A DNA stretch of 64,000 bases from contig NZ_NNRM01000044.1 in NCBI RefSeq assembly GCF_002252525.1, positions 1 through 64,000 on the forward strand, given 5' to 3'. Shown in pieces: positions 35,844 to 44,823 of the stretch. The stretch is from Brucella pseudogrignonensis. GTDB taxonomy: Bacteria > Pseudomonadota > Alphaproteobacteria > Rhizobiales > Rhizobiaceae. How positions within the stretch are numbered: the stretch's first letter is position 1; each line of letters starts with the position of its first letter. The notes beneath the pieces were generated by a model, which was not told the DNA's origin, did no database searches, and saw only the letters and a program-made list of their open reading frames with translations. Made by a program: the position numbers and the translations under genes.

Positions 35844-36755
35844 ATGGAGCGACCAGCAGAAAGCATCGTGATCGATTGTGTTGACGGTGTCCGGTTACAC
35901 GGACATCGATGGGCCGCGCCGGGTCTTCGACAACACGGCGTCATCATCATCAATCCGGCAACGGGTGTCCGCGCATCCTATTATCATCGCTATGCGCAAT
36001 TTCTCTCAAAGCACGGCTTTGAGGTGCTGACCTATGATTACCGCGGGATCGGTGCGTCGCGGCCGGCAAGCCTCAGGCACAGTCAGATTTGCTGGCGTGA
36101 CTGGGGCGAGAAGGATTTTGAGGCGGTGCTGCGGTTCACCTATGAGCAAAGCGGGCTTTCTCCACAGGTGATCGGTCACAGCATTGGCGGGTTTTTGCCT
36201 GGTCTTGCGCCAAGCAATATCCTGGTCAGCCGGATGCTGACCGTGGGTGCGCAATTTGCGTGGTGGGGCGATTATCAGAGAAGCCAGAGACTGCAGCTGT
36301 TTTTCAAGTGGCATGTGGTCATGCCGGCGCTCACCGCATTGTTCGGATATTTTCCTGGCAAGCGGCTGGGCTGGCTTGAAGATCTGCCCAAAGGCGTTGC
36401 CAATGAATGGAGTTTGCGTCGATCCCGTTTTGAGCGAAGCTATCCAGAGCCATTGCGCGGTGAGGTGCTCAATACTCTGAGCAGTTTCCGTGCACCCATT
36501 CTCGCCGTGGCGGTGAGCGATGACCCCTTGGCCACGGAGCGGGCAATCCGTCGCGCGCTCAGCTATTATAGCGCTGCGGATGCGCAGTTAATCATGATTT
36601 CGCCGGATGATTATCACTGCGCCCGTATCGGGCATTTTGATCTTTTTCACGACCGTCATCGCATGGGCTTCTGGCAGCAGAGCATCGGATGGTTGCTTAA
36701 TGGTCAAAATCCCTGGCGCGAACGAAGGATTGACGGCGCCTCAATTGACAATTGA
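35844..36755 (+). CDS. Alpha/beta hydrolase
   Basis: A cytosolic hydrolase of about 303 residues of the serine-aminopeptidase/lysophospholipase-like fold. It has the oxyanion segment IIINPATGVRASYYHRYA, the nucleophile elbow GHSIGG near residue 117, a candidate Asp in AVAVSDDPLATE and a candidate His in RIGHFDLFHDR. The substrate is probably an ester but cannot be named. The ATG at 35844 directly follows an in-frame GTG. It is divergently transcribed from the TetR gene and is its likely target. Confidence 0.82.
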   Translation: MERPAESIVIDCVDGVRLHGHRWAAPGLRQHGVIIINPATGVRASYYHRYAQFLSKHGFEVLTYDYRGIGASRPASLRHSQICWRDWGEKDFEAVLRFTYEQSGLSPQVIGHSIGGFLPGLAPSNILVSRMLTVGAQFAWWGDYQRSQRLQLFFKWHVVMPALTALFGYFPGKRLGWLEDLPKGVANEWSLRRSRFERSYPEPLRGEVLNTLSSFRAPILAVAVSDDPLATERAIRRALSYYSAADAQLIMISPDDYHCARIGHFDLFHDRHRMGFWQQSIGWLLNGQNPWRERRIDGASIDN

Positions 36756-36878
36756 TCGCAAAAGCAGTGCGACCAGACGGGGCGTGAGGATTGCGTGAAG
36801 GCGCTGCATTTGTTTGAACAGGAAACCGCTCAACCGCAACATAGTGGCTGAGATATGGATGATCTGGCTCGCGGCATA

Positions 36879-36908
36879 ATGCCTTAAACTTCTATCAGCT
36901 TAAGGCAT
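36879..36908. terminator. Hairpin between convergent genes
   Basis: ATGCCTTAA (36879-36887) pairs perfectly with TTAAGGCAT (36900-36908), in the 210-bp gap between the hydrolase and the converging MFS gene. No T-tract follows, so it is a possible bidirectional transcript end only. Confidence 0.4.
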
Positions 36909-36967
36909 CATGCAGCAAATTGCATCTGGCAGGGCGAGGTCTGGGCGCCGGTAGGGCGCACGGCGCT

Positions 36968-38290
36968 CTAATGCCGCGGCGGCAGCACAGGAAGCGGTTC
37001 GGCACGGCCGACGATAAAGGCATAGGAAAACGCGCCAACCACCGCCATGATCGCAGCCATCAGAAAGGAGGGTGTGTAGCTTCCCCCGAATTGATCGAGC
37101 AGGAATCCGAACAGAAACGGGCTGATGATCCCGGCGATATTGGAGGCAAAATTCTGAATGCCACCAATCGATGCGACATGGTGCGAGCTTGGCGCAACAT
37201 CGGCCGGCAGCGACCAGATCGCGGTCGCGGCGATGGCCAGAGAGCTATAGGAGACTGCGAGGAAGAACAGCGCGGCGTAGAGCGATTCAACCATCGCGGC
37301 GGGCAGAATGGCTGCACCGCCCAGCATGCCGCCGACCATCACCGTCTTGCGCACGGTGGTGACATTGGTGCCGCTGCGGATGGCCCGGTCGGCCAGAAGG
37401 CCGGCGATCCAGGCGGTGACCACCGCCGCAAGCCCGGGCAACATGCCGTAAAGTCCGAGCTCGGTGAGATTAAGTCCACGGGCGGTCTTCAGATAGGTCG
37501 GAAACCACGTCAGGAAGAAATAGATGACGAAGTTCAGGCAGAAGAAGCCGAGCATCATTCCCCAGACGGTGCGGTAGCGAAACAGATCGATCCAGCGAAT
37601 TTTTTGGGCTTCCAGATCGTCATTGTCATCGGTACGGGCGCCATTCTGGATGATATATTGACGCTCGAGATCATTGGCGCGTGGATGGTCATTGGGATCC
37701 CGATAGGTTTTATACCATAGCAGCGCCCAGACGATGCCGATGGCGCCCAAGATGATAAAGGAATAATGCCATGTCGCAAAGGCGATGATCGAGGTGACAA
37801 TGGGCAATGCCAGGACAGTCCCGACGCGCGAGCCGGAATCAATGACAGCAGTTGCAAAGGCGCGTTCGTTTCTGGGAAACCAGCGCGATGCCGCTTTGGT
37901 TGCTGCGGGATAGGCCGGTGCCTCGCCGGCGCCAAGAAAGAAGCGAACGGTAAAAAAGCTCCAGAAGCTGTTGGCAAGCGGCGTCAGCGCGGTGAAGACC
38001 GACCACCAGACTGCGGCAAGTGAAAAGCTTTTGCGCGCGCCCAGCTTGTCGGTGATCCAGCCAGCAAACAGCATCATGCCGTCATAGGCCCAGAAAAACG
38101 CACCCAGGATCAGACCCTTTTGGGTATTGGTGAGGTTGAGGCCGAGTTCCTGATCGATGAAAGGCAGAGCAACGCTCATATTGGCGCGGTCAAGGTAATT
38201 GATCGCAATACCGATGAAACACATGAAAAGAATGAAATAACGGAAGCGTGTGGCACCAGATGGCGCCTTTTTTGAAGTGTCCATTCCCAA
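36968..38290 (-). CDS. MFS transporter, anion:cation symporter (sugar acid) type
   Basis: A 440-residue inner-membrane protein with about twelve hydrophobic segments. The opening YFILFMCFIGIAINYLDRAN and the loop motif GWITDKLGARKS are typical of the anion:cation symporter (ACS) family, which carries galactonate, glucarate, tartrate, phthalate or hexuronates. It lies 50 bp after the Ldh-family dehydrogenase gene in the same direction, so transporter and enzyme probably handle the same hydroxy acid. The substrate is not decided by sequence. Confidence 0.9.
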   Translation of the reverse strand: MGMDTSKKAPSGATRFRYFILFMCFIGIAINYLDRANMSVALPFIDQELGLNLTNTQKGLILGAFFWAYDGMMLFAGWITDKLGARKSFSLAAVWWSVFTALTPLANSFWSFFTVRFFLGAGEAPAYPAATKAASRWFPRNERAFATAVIDSGSRVGTVLALPIVTSIIAFATWHYSFIILGAIGIVWALLWYKTYRDPNDHPRANDLERQYIIQNGARTDDNDDLEAQKIRWIDLFRYRTVWGMMLGFFCLNFVIYFFLTWFPTYLKTARGLNLTELGLYGMLPGLAAVVTAWIAGLLADRAIRSGTNVTTVRKTVMVGGMLGGAAILPAAMVESLYAALFFLAVSYSSLAIAATAIWSLPADVAPSSHHVASIGGIQNFASNIAGIISPFLFGFLLDQFGGSYTPSFLMAAIMAVVGAFSYAFIVGRAEPLPVLPPRH

Positions 38291-38340
38291 TTTCCTCCCG
38301 GGATGTATCTTCGCTCGTCTCTGAGGGGCAATGGTGCTGA

Positions 38341-39423
38341 TCAGCCCGATTGTTCAATCGGCGCAGGCGGGGCGACGTGAAAGCGTGCAGCGAGATCGGC
38401 AAATGATTGCATCGTCACCGGATCAATCTTCACACCGTGCGCATCACGCTGCTTTGCCACCTGCCATTCGCGATCGCCGGGCGCCATGACAGTGCAGGAC
38501 TGTCGGGCCGGCGACGTGCGCAGCGTGTCAAGATAGCGGGTCATGCCGGCGTCAAACAGCGCAGGGTCGATAAAGGCGTCCGGCTTGAGCGCAAGGACAA
38601 AGGCCCCCATTTTGCGCGGAGTGGAAAAATCCGGCCCGCCCATCGGCGCGATATCGAAACTCAATGTCATCCCGGTGAGAACGGCACTGAGAATTTCTGC
38701 AAGCCCTGCCAACGCTGCCCCCTTGAAGCCGAATTCACCACCCATTGGTGCCAGCATTGCGGCCTTCTTTCCCTCAAGCGTGTCAACGCCATCCGCATCG
38801 GAGGCCACGCCTTGTGGCAGCGGCACGCCGAGGCTCTGATAGAGCATGACGCGGTTATAGGGGATTGAACTTGTGGCCATATCGAGCAGCCACGGCTGGG
38901 GTCCGGTGGTGGGAACGCCGACCGCGATAGGGTTGGTGCCATGAAAACGCATGGCGCCGTCATGCAGGCGCACGAAGCTGTCGGAATTGCAGACCGCAAT
39001 GCCAATATAACCTTGACGCGCGGCCTCAAGCGCATAGGCGCCGGCGGCGGCGAAATGCGAGCTGTTCTGAATAGCGACAGCACCGATACCAAACTGATCG
39101 GCAAGCGCGGTGGCCCGCGCCATCGCGGTAAAAGTCGCAAGAGCGCCATGGGCATGATCGGCATCGAGCGTTTCGATGGCTCCGAAACTGCGGACCGCCC
39201 GAAGGCTTGGTGTCTTGTTAATGCGGCCGCCGAGCAGTGCGGTGACATAATGCGACAAAAGACGCACACCGTGACTGTCCACGCCAAGGCGGGTGCCGTG
39301 CATCATGGCGCGGGTTGCGGCATCTGCGGTCGCATCATCAGCGCCACAGGCGGTGAGAACTTCCGTGCAAAATCGCTCAAGCGCGCTGAGTGAAAAGGCG
39401 GCCTCATGATCAGACTGCTGCAT
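38341..39423 (-). CDS. Ldh-family NAD(P)H-dependent oxidoreductase
   Basis: A 360-residue dehydrogenase of the malate/L-lactate (Ldh_2, YlbC/DlgD) family. Family features are DATADAATRAMMHGTRLGVD near the start, AIQNSSHFAAAGAYALEAA and FHGTNPIAVGVPTTGPQ. Members reduce or oxidise 2-oxo/2-hydroxy acids such as 2,3-diketogulonate, ureidoglycolate, lactate or sulfolactate. The ATG at 39423 has a GGAGGAG site upstream and is preferred to a start 7 codons earlier. It is the first gene of a unit with the ACS-type transporter and diverges from the GntR gene. Confidence 0.9.
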   Translation of the reverse strand: MQQSDHEAAFSLSALERFCTEVLTACGADDATADAATRAMMHGTRLGVDSHGVRLLSHYVTALLGGRINKTPSLRAVRSFGAIETLDADHAHGALATFTAMARATALADQFGIGAVAIQNSSHFAAAGAYALEAARQGYIGIAVCNSDSFVRLHDGAMRFHGTNPIAVGVPTTGPQPWLLDMATSSIPYNRVMLYQSLGVPLPQGVASDADGVDTLEGKKAAMLAPMGGEFGFKGAALAGLAEILSAVLTGMTLSFDIAPMGGPDFSTPRKMGAFVLALKPDAFIDPALFDAGMTRYLDTLRTSPARQSCTVMAPGDREWQVAKQRDAHGVKIDPVTMQSFADLAARFHVAPPAPIEQSG

Positions 39424-39447
39424 TATGATACTCCTCCAGCTCATAAT

Positions 39448-39467
39448 GTCTTATGCATGCACTATAC
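39448..39467. promoter_or_regulatory. Candidate GntR operator
   Basis: GTCTTATGCATGCACTATAC is an imperfect 20-bp palindrome (7 of 10 positions) with TGCATGCA at the centre, 25 bp upstream of the dehydrogenase start codon. Its position between that gene and the divergent GntR gene makes it a candidate operator. Confidence is limited as palindromes of this kind can occur by chance. Confidence 0.4.
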
Positions 39468-39705
39468 AATAATCTCTGTCAACGCAGTCCGCCATGAAAA
39501 TTCCTGGCGCTCAGCGGCCATGCAGGATCACCTCTTGTCGTGCTCCGTCCTCAGCGATTGGGCACGGCAAGAATGCGAAAGGCCACTTTACTCAATGCGT
39601 TGAACGTGGTCTTTCTGGATCTGAAACCGGTTGTGGGCCGGCCTATTCATCTGCGCAGTCGCGGATAGCGAGAGCAATGCGGCCGATCAGTGGAAGGACA
39701 TTGTG

Positions 39706-40674
39706 ATGCGGGGTGCAGCACCCAGGCTTTATCAGAGTGCGCGCGACAGACTTGCGCTCGACATCGCCAATGGTGGTCTGGTCGAAGGCCAGCGCTTGTC
39801 CGAGACCTGGGTGGCTGAGCATTTCGGCATCAGTCGCGCGCCCGCGCGCCAGGCACTTGTCGAACTTGCAGCGCAGGGCCTGCTCGCAAAGGAGCAGGGT
39901 CGCCGTGGCTATGTGGTGGCAGCATCGGCGGACGTGAAAGGCTCAAATGAGGGTGCGGTGGCCAAGCGCGGCCCCATTCAGTTCCTGCCGAGCTGGCAAC
40001 GCATCTATAGTGGGATTGAGCGGGAGATCTTTGCCCGCACGTCGATTGCCAGCTGGCGGGTCAATGAGCTGGCGCTGGCCAAACATTATGGTGTCAGTCG
40101 CACGGTCGCGCGTGACGTGGTCGCACGCTTGCAGCAGCGGGGTATCATCGACAAGGCGGAAGGCGGCCGCTGGCTTGCGCCAGCACTGACGGACAAGCGC
40201 CTGCATGATCTTTTCGAGCTTCGTTGGGTTCTTGAGCCGCTGGCGCTCGAAAAGGCGCTTCCGCGCCTGCCTGAAGATCTGCTGATCAGGCTGCGCGCCA
40301 ATCTTGACGCGGCCGTGCTCGCTGCGCAGGTGAGCGCGGCAACGCTCGACGCACTGGAACAGCAGCTTCATGTCGAGCTGCTTGGATATTGTGACAACCA
40401 GGCGCTTTTGGAAGCGGTGCGACTGCCACAGACCTTGTTGGTCGCCCACCACTTCCTCTATCAGTGGACGTCAGGACTGTTTGCGACAGAGCCATTTCTG
40501 CCCGAGCATCTCGCGATCGTGGCCGCATTGCAATCGGGTGATCTCAACGGCGCACAGGCGGCACTGGTTGATCATCTGCAGATTTCGCATGAACGCGCGA
40601 TGCTGCGCGTTCAAACCATTGCCGGCACGATCGAGCCTTATGACCTGCCCTATCTGGAGCGCCAGGACGGCTAG
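39706..40674 (+). CDS. GntR-family regulator with two winged-helix domains
   Basis: A 322-residue regulator with two successive GntR-type winged helices: residues about 10-65 (VAEHFGISRAPARQALVELA) and about 88-145 (LALAKHYGVSRTVARDVVARL), followed by an FCD-like ligand domain (residues 150-305). Standard FadR/GntR proteins have one such DNA-binding unit and about 230-250 residues, so this is a domain-duplicated form. The ATG at 39706 follows GGAAGGACATTGTG. Divergence from the dehydrogenase/transporter unit suggests it controls those genes, with a hydroxy acid as effector. Confidence 0.87.
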   Translation: MRGAAPRLYQSARDRLALDIANGGLVEGQRLSETWVAEHFGISRAPARQALVELAAQGLLAKEQGRRGYVVAASADVKGSNEGAVAKRGPIQFLPSWQRIYSGIEREIFARTSIASWRVNELALAKHYGVSRTVARDVVARLQQRGIIDKAEGGRWLAPALTDKRLHDLFELRWVLEPLALEKALPRLPEDLLIRLRANLDAAVLAAQVSAATLDALEQQLHVELLGYCDNQALLEAVRLPQTLLVAHHFLYQWTSGLFATEPFLPEHLAIVAALQSGDLNGAQAALVDHLQISHERAMLRVQTIAGTIEPYDLPYLERQDG

Positions 40675-40753
40675 GAGACGAGGCAAGCCGCTGCGGTTTT
40701 GCGCCATGACGCGGCGCGTCAGCAGGCGGGTTTGATGGCTCAATCGGCCGCAT

Positions 40754-41236
40754 TTAAAGTGACGGGCCCTTGCGCCGGGCGAGAGCGACGAATTGCAGCG
40801 TTACGCCCAGGATCAGAACAATTAGCAAGCCAGCCTGCGCGCCCAGCAACAACGGCGAATTCAGCTCGGTGACGAGCGGGTGACCGTCGGGAACACGGCG
40901 CAGGATCTCGCTGACCGTCGGCACCATCAGCAGAAAGGCTGACAGGCTGAGCAGCAGTTCAATATAGGTCGAAGCAGCGCGCAAGACGCTGAGGCGGCCG
41001 ACGCTATAGCCGGCGATCAGCACTGCGAGCGTCACGCCGCCAATGACAACGCTCACCGTTTGTCGCGCGACGAGAAAGGTCGTCAATGCGCCAATCAGCA
41101 TGAACAGCAGATAGAGCCTGCCGGCCCGCGACGCAGACACAATCCGCCCGTAGCGCAGGAACATGTAAAGGGCGAGCGGGATTGCCGGGAGGCTACCGAG
41201 CGTGAGCACCCACCCTAAGGGGGAAATGCCAAACAT
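40754..41236 (-). CDS. Integral membrane protein, function unknown
   Basis: A 160-residue protein with about five hydrophobic segments (roughly residues 5-25, 35-55, 58-80, 85-110, 130-152). I do not recognise a family. The ATG at 41236 follows GGAG and is preferred to one 11 codons upstream. The gene carries upstream the same 16-bp sequence that lies at the promoter of the TetR gene at 41332, so it is probably regulated by that repressor and may be its effector gene (for instance in transport or membrane stress). Confidence 0.65.
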   Translation of the reverse strand: MFGISPLGWVLTLGSLPAIPLALYMFLRYGRIVSASRAGRLYLLFMLIGALTTFLVARQTVSVVIGGVTLAVLIAGYSVGRLSVLRAASTYIELLLSLSAFLLMVPTVSEILRRVPDGHPLVTELNSPLLLGAQAGLLIVLILGVTLQFVALARRKGPSL

Positions 41237-41276
41237 GTCAAAACTCCAGAAAACAAGCGGCTTGATCAACAGGTAT

Positions 41277-41292
41277 ACCTACTAGAAGGTAG
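41277..41292. promoter_or_regulatory. TetR operator copy upstream of the membrane protein gene
   Basis: ACCTACTAGAAGGTAG is the exact reverse complement of the site at 41922-41937. It is a pseudo-palindrome (ACCTAC/GTAGGT-type arms around CTAG). Two identical 16-bp sites before two neighbouring genes, one of them a TetR gene, strongly suggest a shared operator. Confidence 0.7.
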
Positions 41293-41331
41293 ATTTTTGG
41301 ATGAGACTGGCGCCGCATCACGCCCGTGCGG

Positions 41332-41913
41332 TCAGCGCGCGGTCAGGCGTTGCAAAAGCGGTTCGGTAATTTTCGAAAACATGGCCGGATCGCCATAGGC
41401 GCGTGCCGAGAGCATGGCGCCATGTATGCCAGCCATGAAGGTTTCAGCCTCGATTTGCGGCGCATGCTTTAATCGGATCGAGCCATCCGCCTGCCCGCGT
41501 TCGAGCACGGCTGCCAACCAGCGCGACAGAGACTTGAAATAGGCCTTGATCTCGGCAGTCAGCGGCTCAGGCAGAACCGGCAATTCGCTCGCCAGCAACG
41601 CACAGACACAGAACGGGGTTTCGCCACCCTCGATACAGTCGCGCCAATAATGACTATAGGCGCGCAATTGCCCGGCGGGCTCGGGGATCGTCGCTTCAAG
41701 ATGCGCAAATCCCGCCTTTGTTTCGGTATGGTGTCGTTGGATGAGAGCGGTGACGAGATCGACCTTGCTGGGGAAATGGTGGTGAATGCTTGCCTTGCGG
41801 ATCAGCACAACGGCGGCGATATCGGCATAGCTGAATCCATTATAGCCGCCCTTGAGAAGGAGGCTTTTCGCACAGGCAAGAATATCATCGGCAGTGGTTG
41901 AAAACGTGGTCAT
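41332..41913 (-). CDS. TetR/AcrR-family transcriptional regulator
   Basis: A 193-residue repressor with an N-terminal helix-turn-helix (YADIAAVVLIRKASIHHHF, then PSKVDLVTALIQRH) and a C-terminal ligand domain with PEPLTAEIKAYFKSL and SIRLKHAPQIEAETFMAGI typical of the TetR_C group near efflux or reductase genes. The start codon lies 8 bp from a 16-bp operator that recurs before the membrane protein gene at 40754. The repressor probably controls itself and that gene. Region 41938-42318 (about 380 bp) shows no gene. Confidence 0.9.
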   Translation of the reverse strand: MTTFSTTADDILACAKSLLLKGGYNGFSYADIAAVVLIRKASIHHHFPSKVDLVTALIQRHHTETKAGFAHLEATIPEPAGQLRAYSHYWRDCIEGGETPFCVCALLASELPVLPEPLTAEIKAYFKSLSRWLAAVLERGQADGSIRLKHAPQIEAETFMAGIHGAMLSARAYGDPAMFSKITEPLLQRLTAR

Positions 41914-41921
41914 GCGCTAAT

Positions 41922-41937
41922 CTACCTTCTAGTAGGT
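41922..41937. promoter_or_regulatory. TetR operator copy at its own promoter
   Basis: CTACCTTCTAGTAGGT sits 9-24 bp upstream of the TetR start codon and is identical, in reverse complement, to the site at 41277-41292. Binding here would block the repressor's own transcription. Confidence 0.7.
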
Positions 41938-42318
41938 TGATTGTCAACCATCCCGCACATTCTCGCCTGCTGCCCCAAAAAGCCTCTAGGGCAATCTGGC
42001 CTGATCGCAGCCTTGCCGCCCCATTTTGCAACGATCACTTGGGACAGGCGAAGCTGCTGCTCGGCCCGTTGCATGGTTTCGAATGCAGATTCGATCACAA
42101 TGCGATCAATGGATCTTGATTGTAGAAAGCGGCTTTACACCCGCACCGCGGGCAACGGCAAATGGATTGCGCTGCGCGACGAGGCCTGACTTGTGCACAA
42201 ACTGGAAATAGTGCGCGACCAAATTATATAAGCACGTGAATATATAGATAAATTGTGCCATCTTCACTTTGATTTAGGCAATTCTCTTTACTGATCTTAA
42301 CTATCATGGAGAAATGCG

Positions 42319-42849
42319 ATGAAACTCATTCGATCCTTTTTTAGCCTATCCCTTTGCTTGTCGCTTTGCTTGTGTTTGTCGCTGTTGTCGAATGGCGGCG
42401 CCCAGGCTGAACCGCTTGGCCATCCTGTAGCAAAACCCATTCTGGTGATATCGGGCAAGATAGCCAATACCAATGTCGGCGATACAGCCCAGTTTGACCG
42501 CGACATGCTGGAGGCGCTCGGCCTCGAAACCGTTGAGACGGCCAATCCCTGGTATGATGGTCGCGTGCGCTTTGAGGGCGTATCCATCGACAAGCTGATG
42601 CGTTTGGTCGGCGCCAAGGGAACGAAGGTGACAGCGGTGGCGTTGAACGACTATGTCAGTTCGTTGCCGATGGAGGATTTCAAGAAGTTCAAGGTGATCC
42701 TGGCGATGAAGCGCGACGGCAATTACATGGCGGTTCGTGACAAGGGCCCCCTGTTCATCATTTACCCATATGACAGCGACCCGCAGCTCCAGAGTCAGAC
42801 CTACTACACGCGCTCTGCCTGGCAGGTTGCCAAGCTCATCGTTGAATAG
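42319..42849 (+). CDS. Secreted molybdopterin-domain-like protein
   Basis: A 176-residue protein with a signal peptide (residues 1-30) that contains a low-complexity Leu/Ser/Cys stretch and ends GAQAE. The mature part has the fold pattern of the oxidoreductase molybdopterin-binding domain (ISGKIANTNVGDTAQFD, WYDGRVRFEGVSIDKLM, LNDYVSSLPMEDF, and the C-terminal TYYTRSAWQVAKLIVE). It lacks a catalytic partner domain and an obvious cofactor-binding Cys in the mature chain, so it may be a non-catalytic ligand binder. It starts an operon with a membrane GGDEF-EAL protein and may act as its periplasmic sensor. Confidence 0.7.
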   Translation: MKLIRSFFSLSLCLSLCLCLSLLSNGGAQAEPLGHPVAKPILVISGKIANTNVGDTAQFDRDMLEALGLETVETANPWYDGRVRFEGVSIDKLMRLVGAKGTKVTAVALNDYVSSLPMEDFKKFKVILAMKRDGNYMAVRDKGPLFIIYPYDSDPQLQSQTYYTRSAWQVAKLIVE

Positions 42850-42858
42850 AGGCAAAAT

Positions 42859-44820
42859 GTGAGACGTATTCTGGGCGTAATTATATTCTGTTTCGTGCTG
42901 GCAACGGCTTATATTGCCTATGTCATTGCCGAGCGACAGACTGCGCTTCAGAAATTCTCGCGCTACAATGATTCCTGGTCGATCGGTCAGACCGTATCGG
43001 AATATATGCGGCTGGAGCATGTGCTTTCGGCCTATGCGCTTGATCCAAGCGACGATCGTCGCGAAGAGGCGCGTCTGCGTCTTGACATCATGCTGGGGCG
43101 CCTTGAATTGCTGCAGCAGGGCAACCTGCGTGCGTTCATTCAGGACGACACGCAACGTCGCGCACTCTTTCTCAAACTCAGCGACATCCTGCATCGTCTC
43201 GACGCAGGTTTTGACCAGTTGAATGACGAGAGCCTGCGCCAGCAATTGCAGGCGATGGCCATGCTTGACGGCCCGATGACAGCGCTTGCGTCAGCAGCGG
43301 TCGAATATGATGTCGGCCTAATCGACACCGCCCAGGCAGAAGTACGGCAGCTGCATCTCATCTATACAGGCCTTGCAGCCGGGCTGATCCTGTGTGGTGT
43401 TGTGCTGGTTCTGCTGTTGTTGCGCCATAACAAGCTGCTGGATCGCGCACATGGCAAGATGCAGCGGCTGACCAATGACCTTCAGGAAGCGACCGGCGAG
43501 CTGCAGTCGCAGAATTATCGCCTTGAACATGATGCCCATCACGATGCGCTGACGGGTTTGCCCAATCGTGTGCTGTTTCGTCAGGATCTGGAAGAACGGT
43601 TGCGCGCAGCGCAAAGTGGCCTGCAATCGGCGATCATCCTGCTTCTTGATCTCGACGGTTTCAAGGATGTCAACGACACACTCGGCCATGATGTCGGCGA
43701 TGCCTTGCTGCAGGCGGTTGCCAGTCGATTGGCAAAGATTGGCAGGGATGGCGACGTGGTCTGCCGACTGGGCGGCGATGAGTTTGCGCTTCTGACCACC
43801 GGCATTGCCGAAGCGGACGCGCTCGCACTTGCCTCAGATTTGATGGAGGCCATCAGCCGCCCCTATCTGATCGGCGAGCTGGAAATCAAGATTGGTACCT
43901 GCGTTGGCGTTGCGATCTCGCAGGGTGAGCCGAATACAGAGGAATTGTTCAAGCATGCCGATCTGGCGCTTTATGAAGCCAAGGCGCTGGGGCCGGGCCA
44001 TGCCAGTCTTTTCCGGTCGCAAATGCAAACGCGGCTGCGCGACAAGAAGTCGTTTGAGGCCGATCTTCAAAAGGCGTTGCTCAACGGCGAGATGACCGTT
44101 TTCTATCAACCCCAGGCCCGGACAGACACCAGAGAGATCTGTGGCTATGAAGCGCTGGTGCGCTGGAACCATCCGGTGCGTGGCGCAGTGTCCCCGATGG
44201 AGTTCATCCCGGTTGCCGAGCGGATTGGCTTCATCAATTCACTGGGCGACTGGGTGCTCAAGACTGCCTGCCTGGAAGCGGTGAGATGGACCAGACCCTT
44301 GAAGATTGCTGTCAATCTATCGCCGGTCCAGTTTCGCAACCCCGGCCTGATTGAGGCGGTAACCGAGGCGCTTGAGCAAAGCGGTCTGGACGCCGAGCGG
44401 CTGGAACTGGAGATCACGGAATCCGTCTTGCTGGACAAGAACGAGCAGACGCTAAATACATTGCGGCAATTGAAGGCGCTCAGCATCCAGATTGCCATGG
44501 ATGATTTCGGCACCGGCTACTCCTCTCTGGGGAGTCTGAGCGGCTTTCCGTTCGACAAGATCAAGATTGATCGGTCCTTTGTCCGCGATGTCACGACGCG
44601 CCTTGATGCACTGGCGATTGTTGAACTTGTGACCGGCGTTGGTCGCAGTCTCAAAATGACAACCATCGCCGAAGGGATCGAGACGGAAGAACAGTTTGAA
44701 TGTCTCAAGCGGCTGGGTTGTGATCAGGTCCAGGGTTATCTGATCGGCAAGCCGGTACCGGCATCGGAGCTCCGCGATGTTCATCAAAAGGATCGCTACG
44801 ATCTGAAAGCGGCGATCTGA
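42859..44820 (+). CDS. Membrane-bound GGDEF-EAL cyclic-di-GMP protein
   Basis: A 653-residue protein starting with GTG behind GAGGC. It has a transmembrane helix at residues 4-22, a periplasmic helical region (23-165), a second helix (170-192), then a GGDEF domain with an intact motif (GGDEF near residue 305) and an EAL domain with EAL near residue 431 (GYEALVRWNHP), the metal site DDFGTGYSSL and GIETEEQFE. Both active sites look complete, so it may make or break cyclic di-GMP depending on the signal. It is 9 bp after the secreted domain protein, which may feed it a periplasmic signal. Confidence 0.9.
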   Translation: MRRILGVIIFCFVLATAYIAYVIAERQTALQKFSRYNDSWSIGQTVSEYMRLEHVLSAYALDPSDDRREEARLRLDIMLGRLELLQQGNLRAFIQDDTQRRALFLKLSDILHRLDAGFDQLNDESLRQQLQAMAMLDGPMTALASAAVEYDVGLIDTAQAEVRQLHLIYTGLAAGLILCGVVLVLLLLRHNKLLDRAHGKMQRLTNDLQEATGELQSQNYRLEHDAHHDALTGLPNRVLFRQDLEERLRAAQSGLQSAIILLLDLDGFKDVNDTLGHDVGDALLQAVASRLAKIGRDGDVVCRLGGDEFALLTTGIAEADALALASDLMEAISRPYLIGELEIKIGTCVGVAISQGEPNTEELFKHADLALYEAKALGPGHASLFRSQMQTRLRDKKSFEADLQKALLNGEMTVFYQPQARTDTREICGYEALVRWNHPVRGAVSPMEFIPVAERIGFINSLGDWVLKTACLEAVRWTRPLKIAVNLSPVQFRNPGLIEAVTEALEQSGLDAERLELEITESVLLDKNEQTLNTLRQLKALSIQIAMDDFGTGYSSLGSLSGFPFDKIKIDRSFVRDVTTRLDALAIVELVTGVGRSLKMTTIAEGIETEEQFECLKRLGCDQVQGYLIGKPVPASELRDVHQKDRYDLKAAI

Positions 44821-44823
44821 TCC

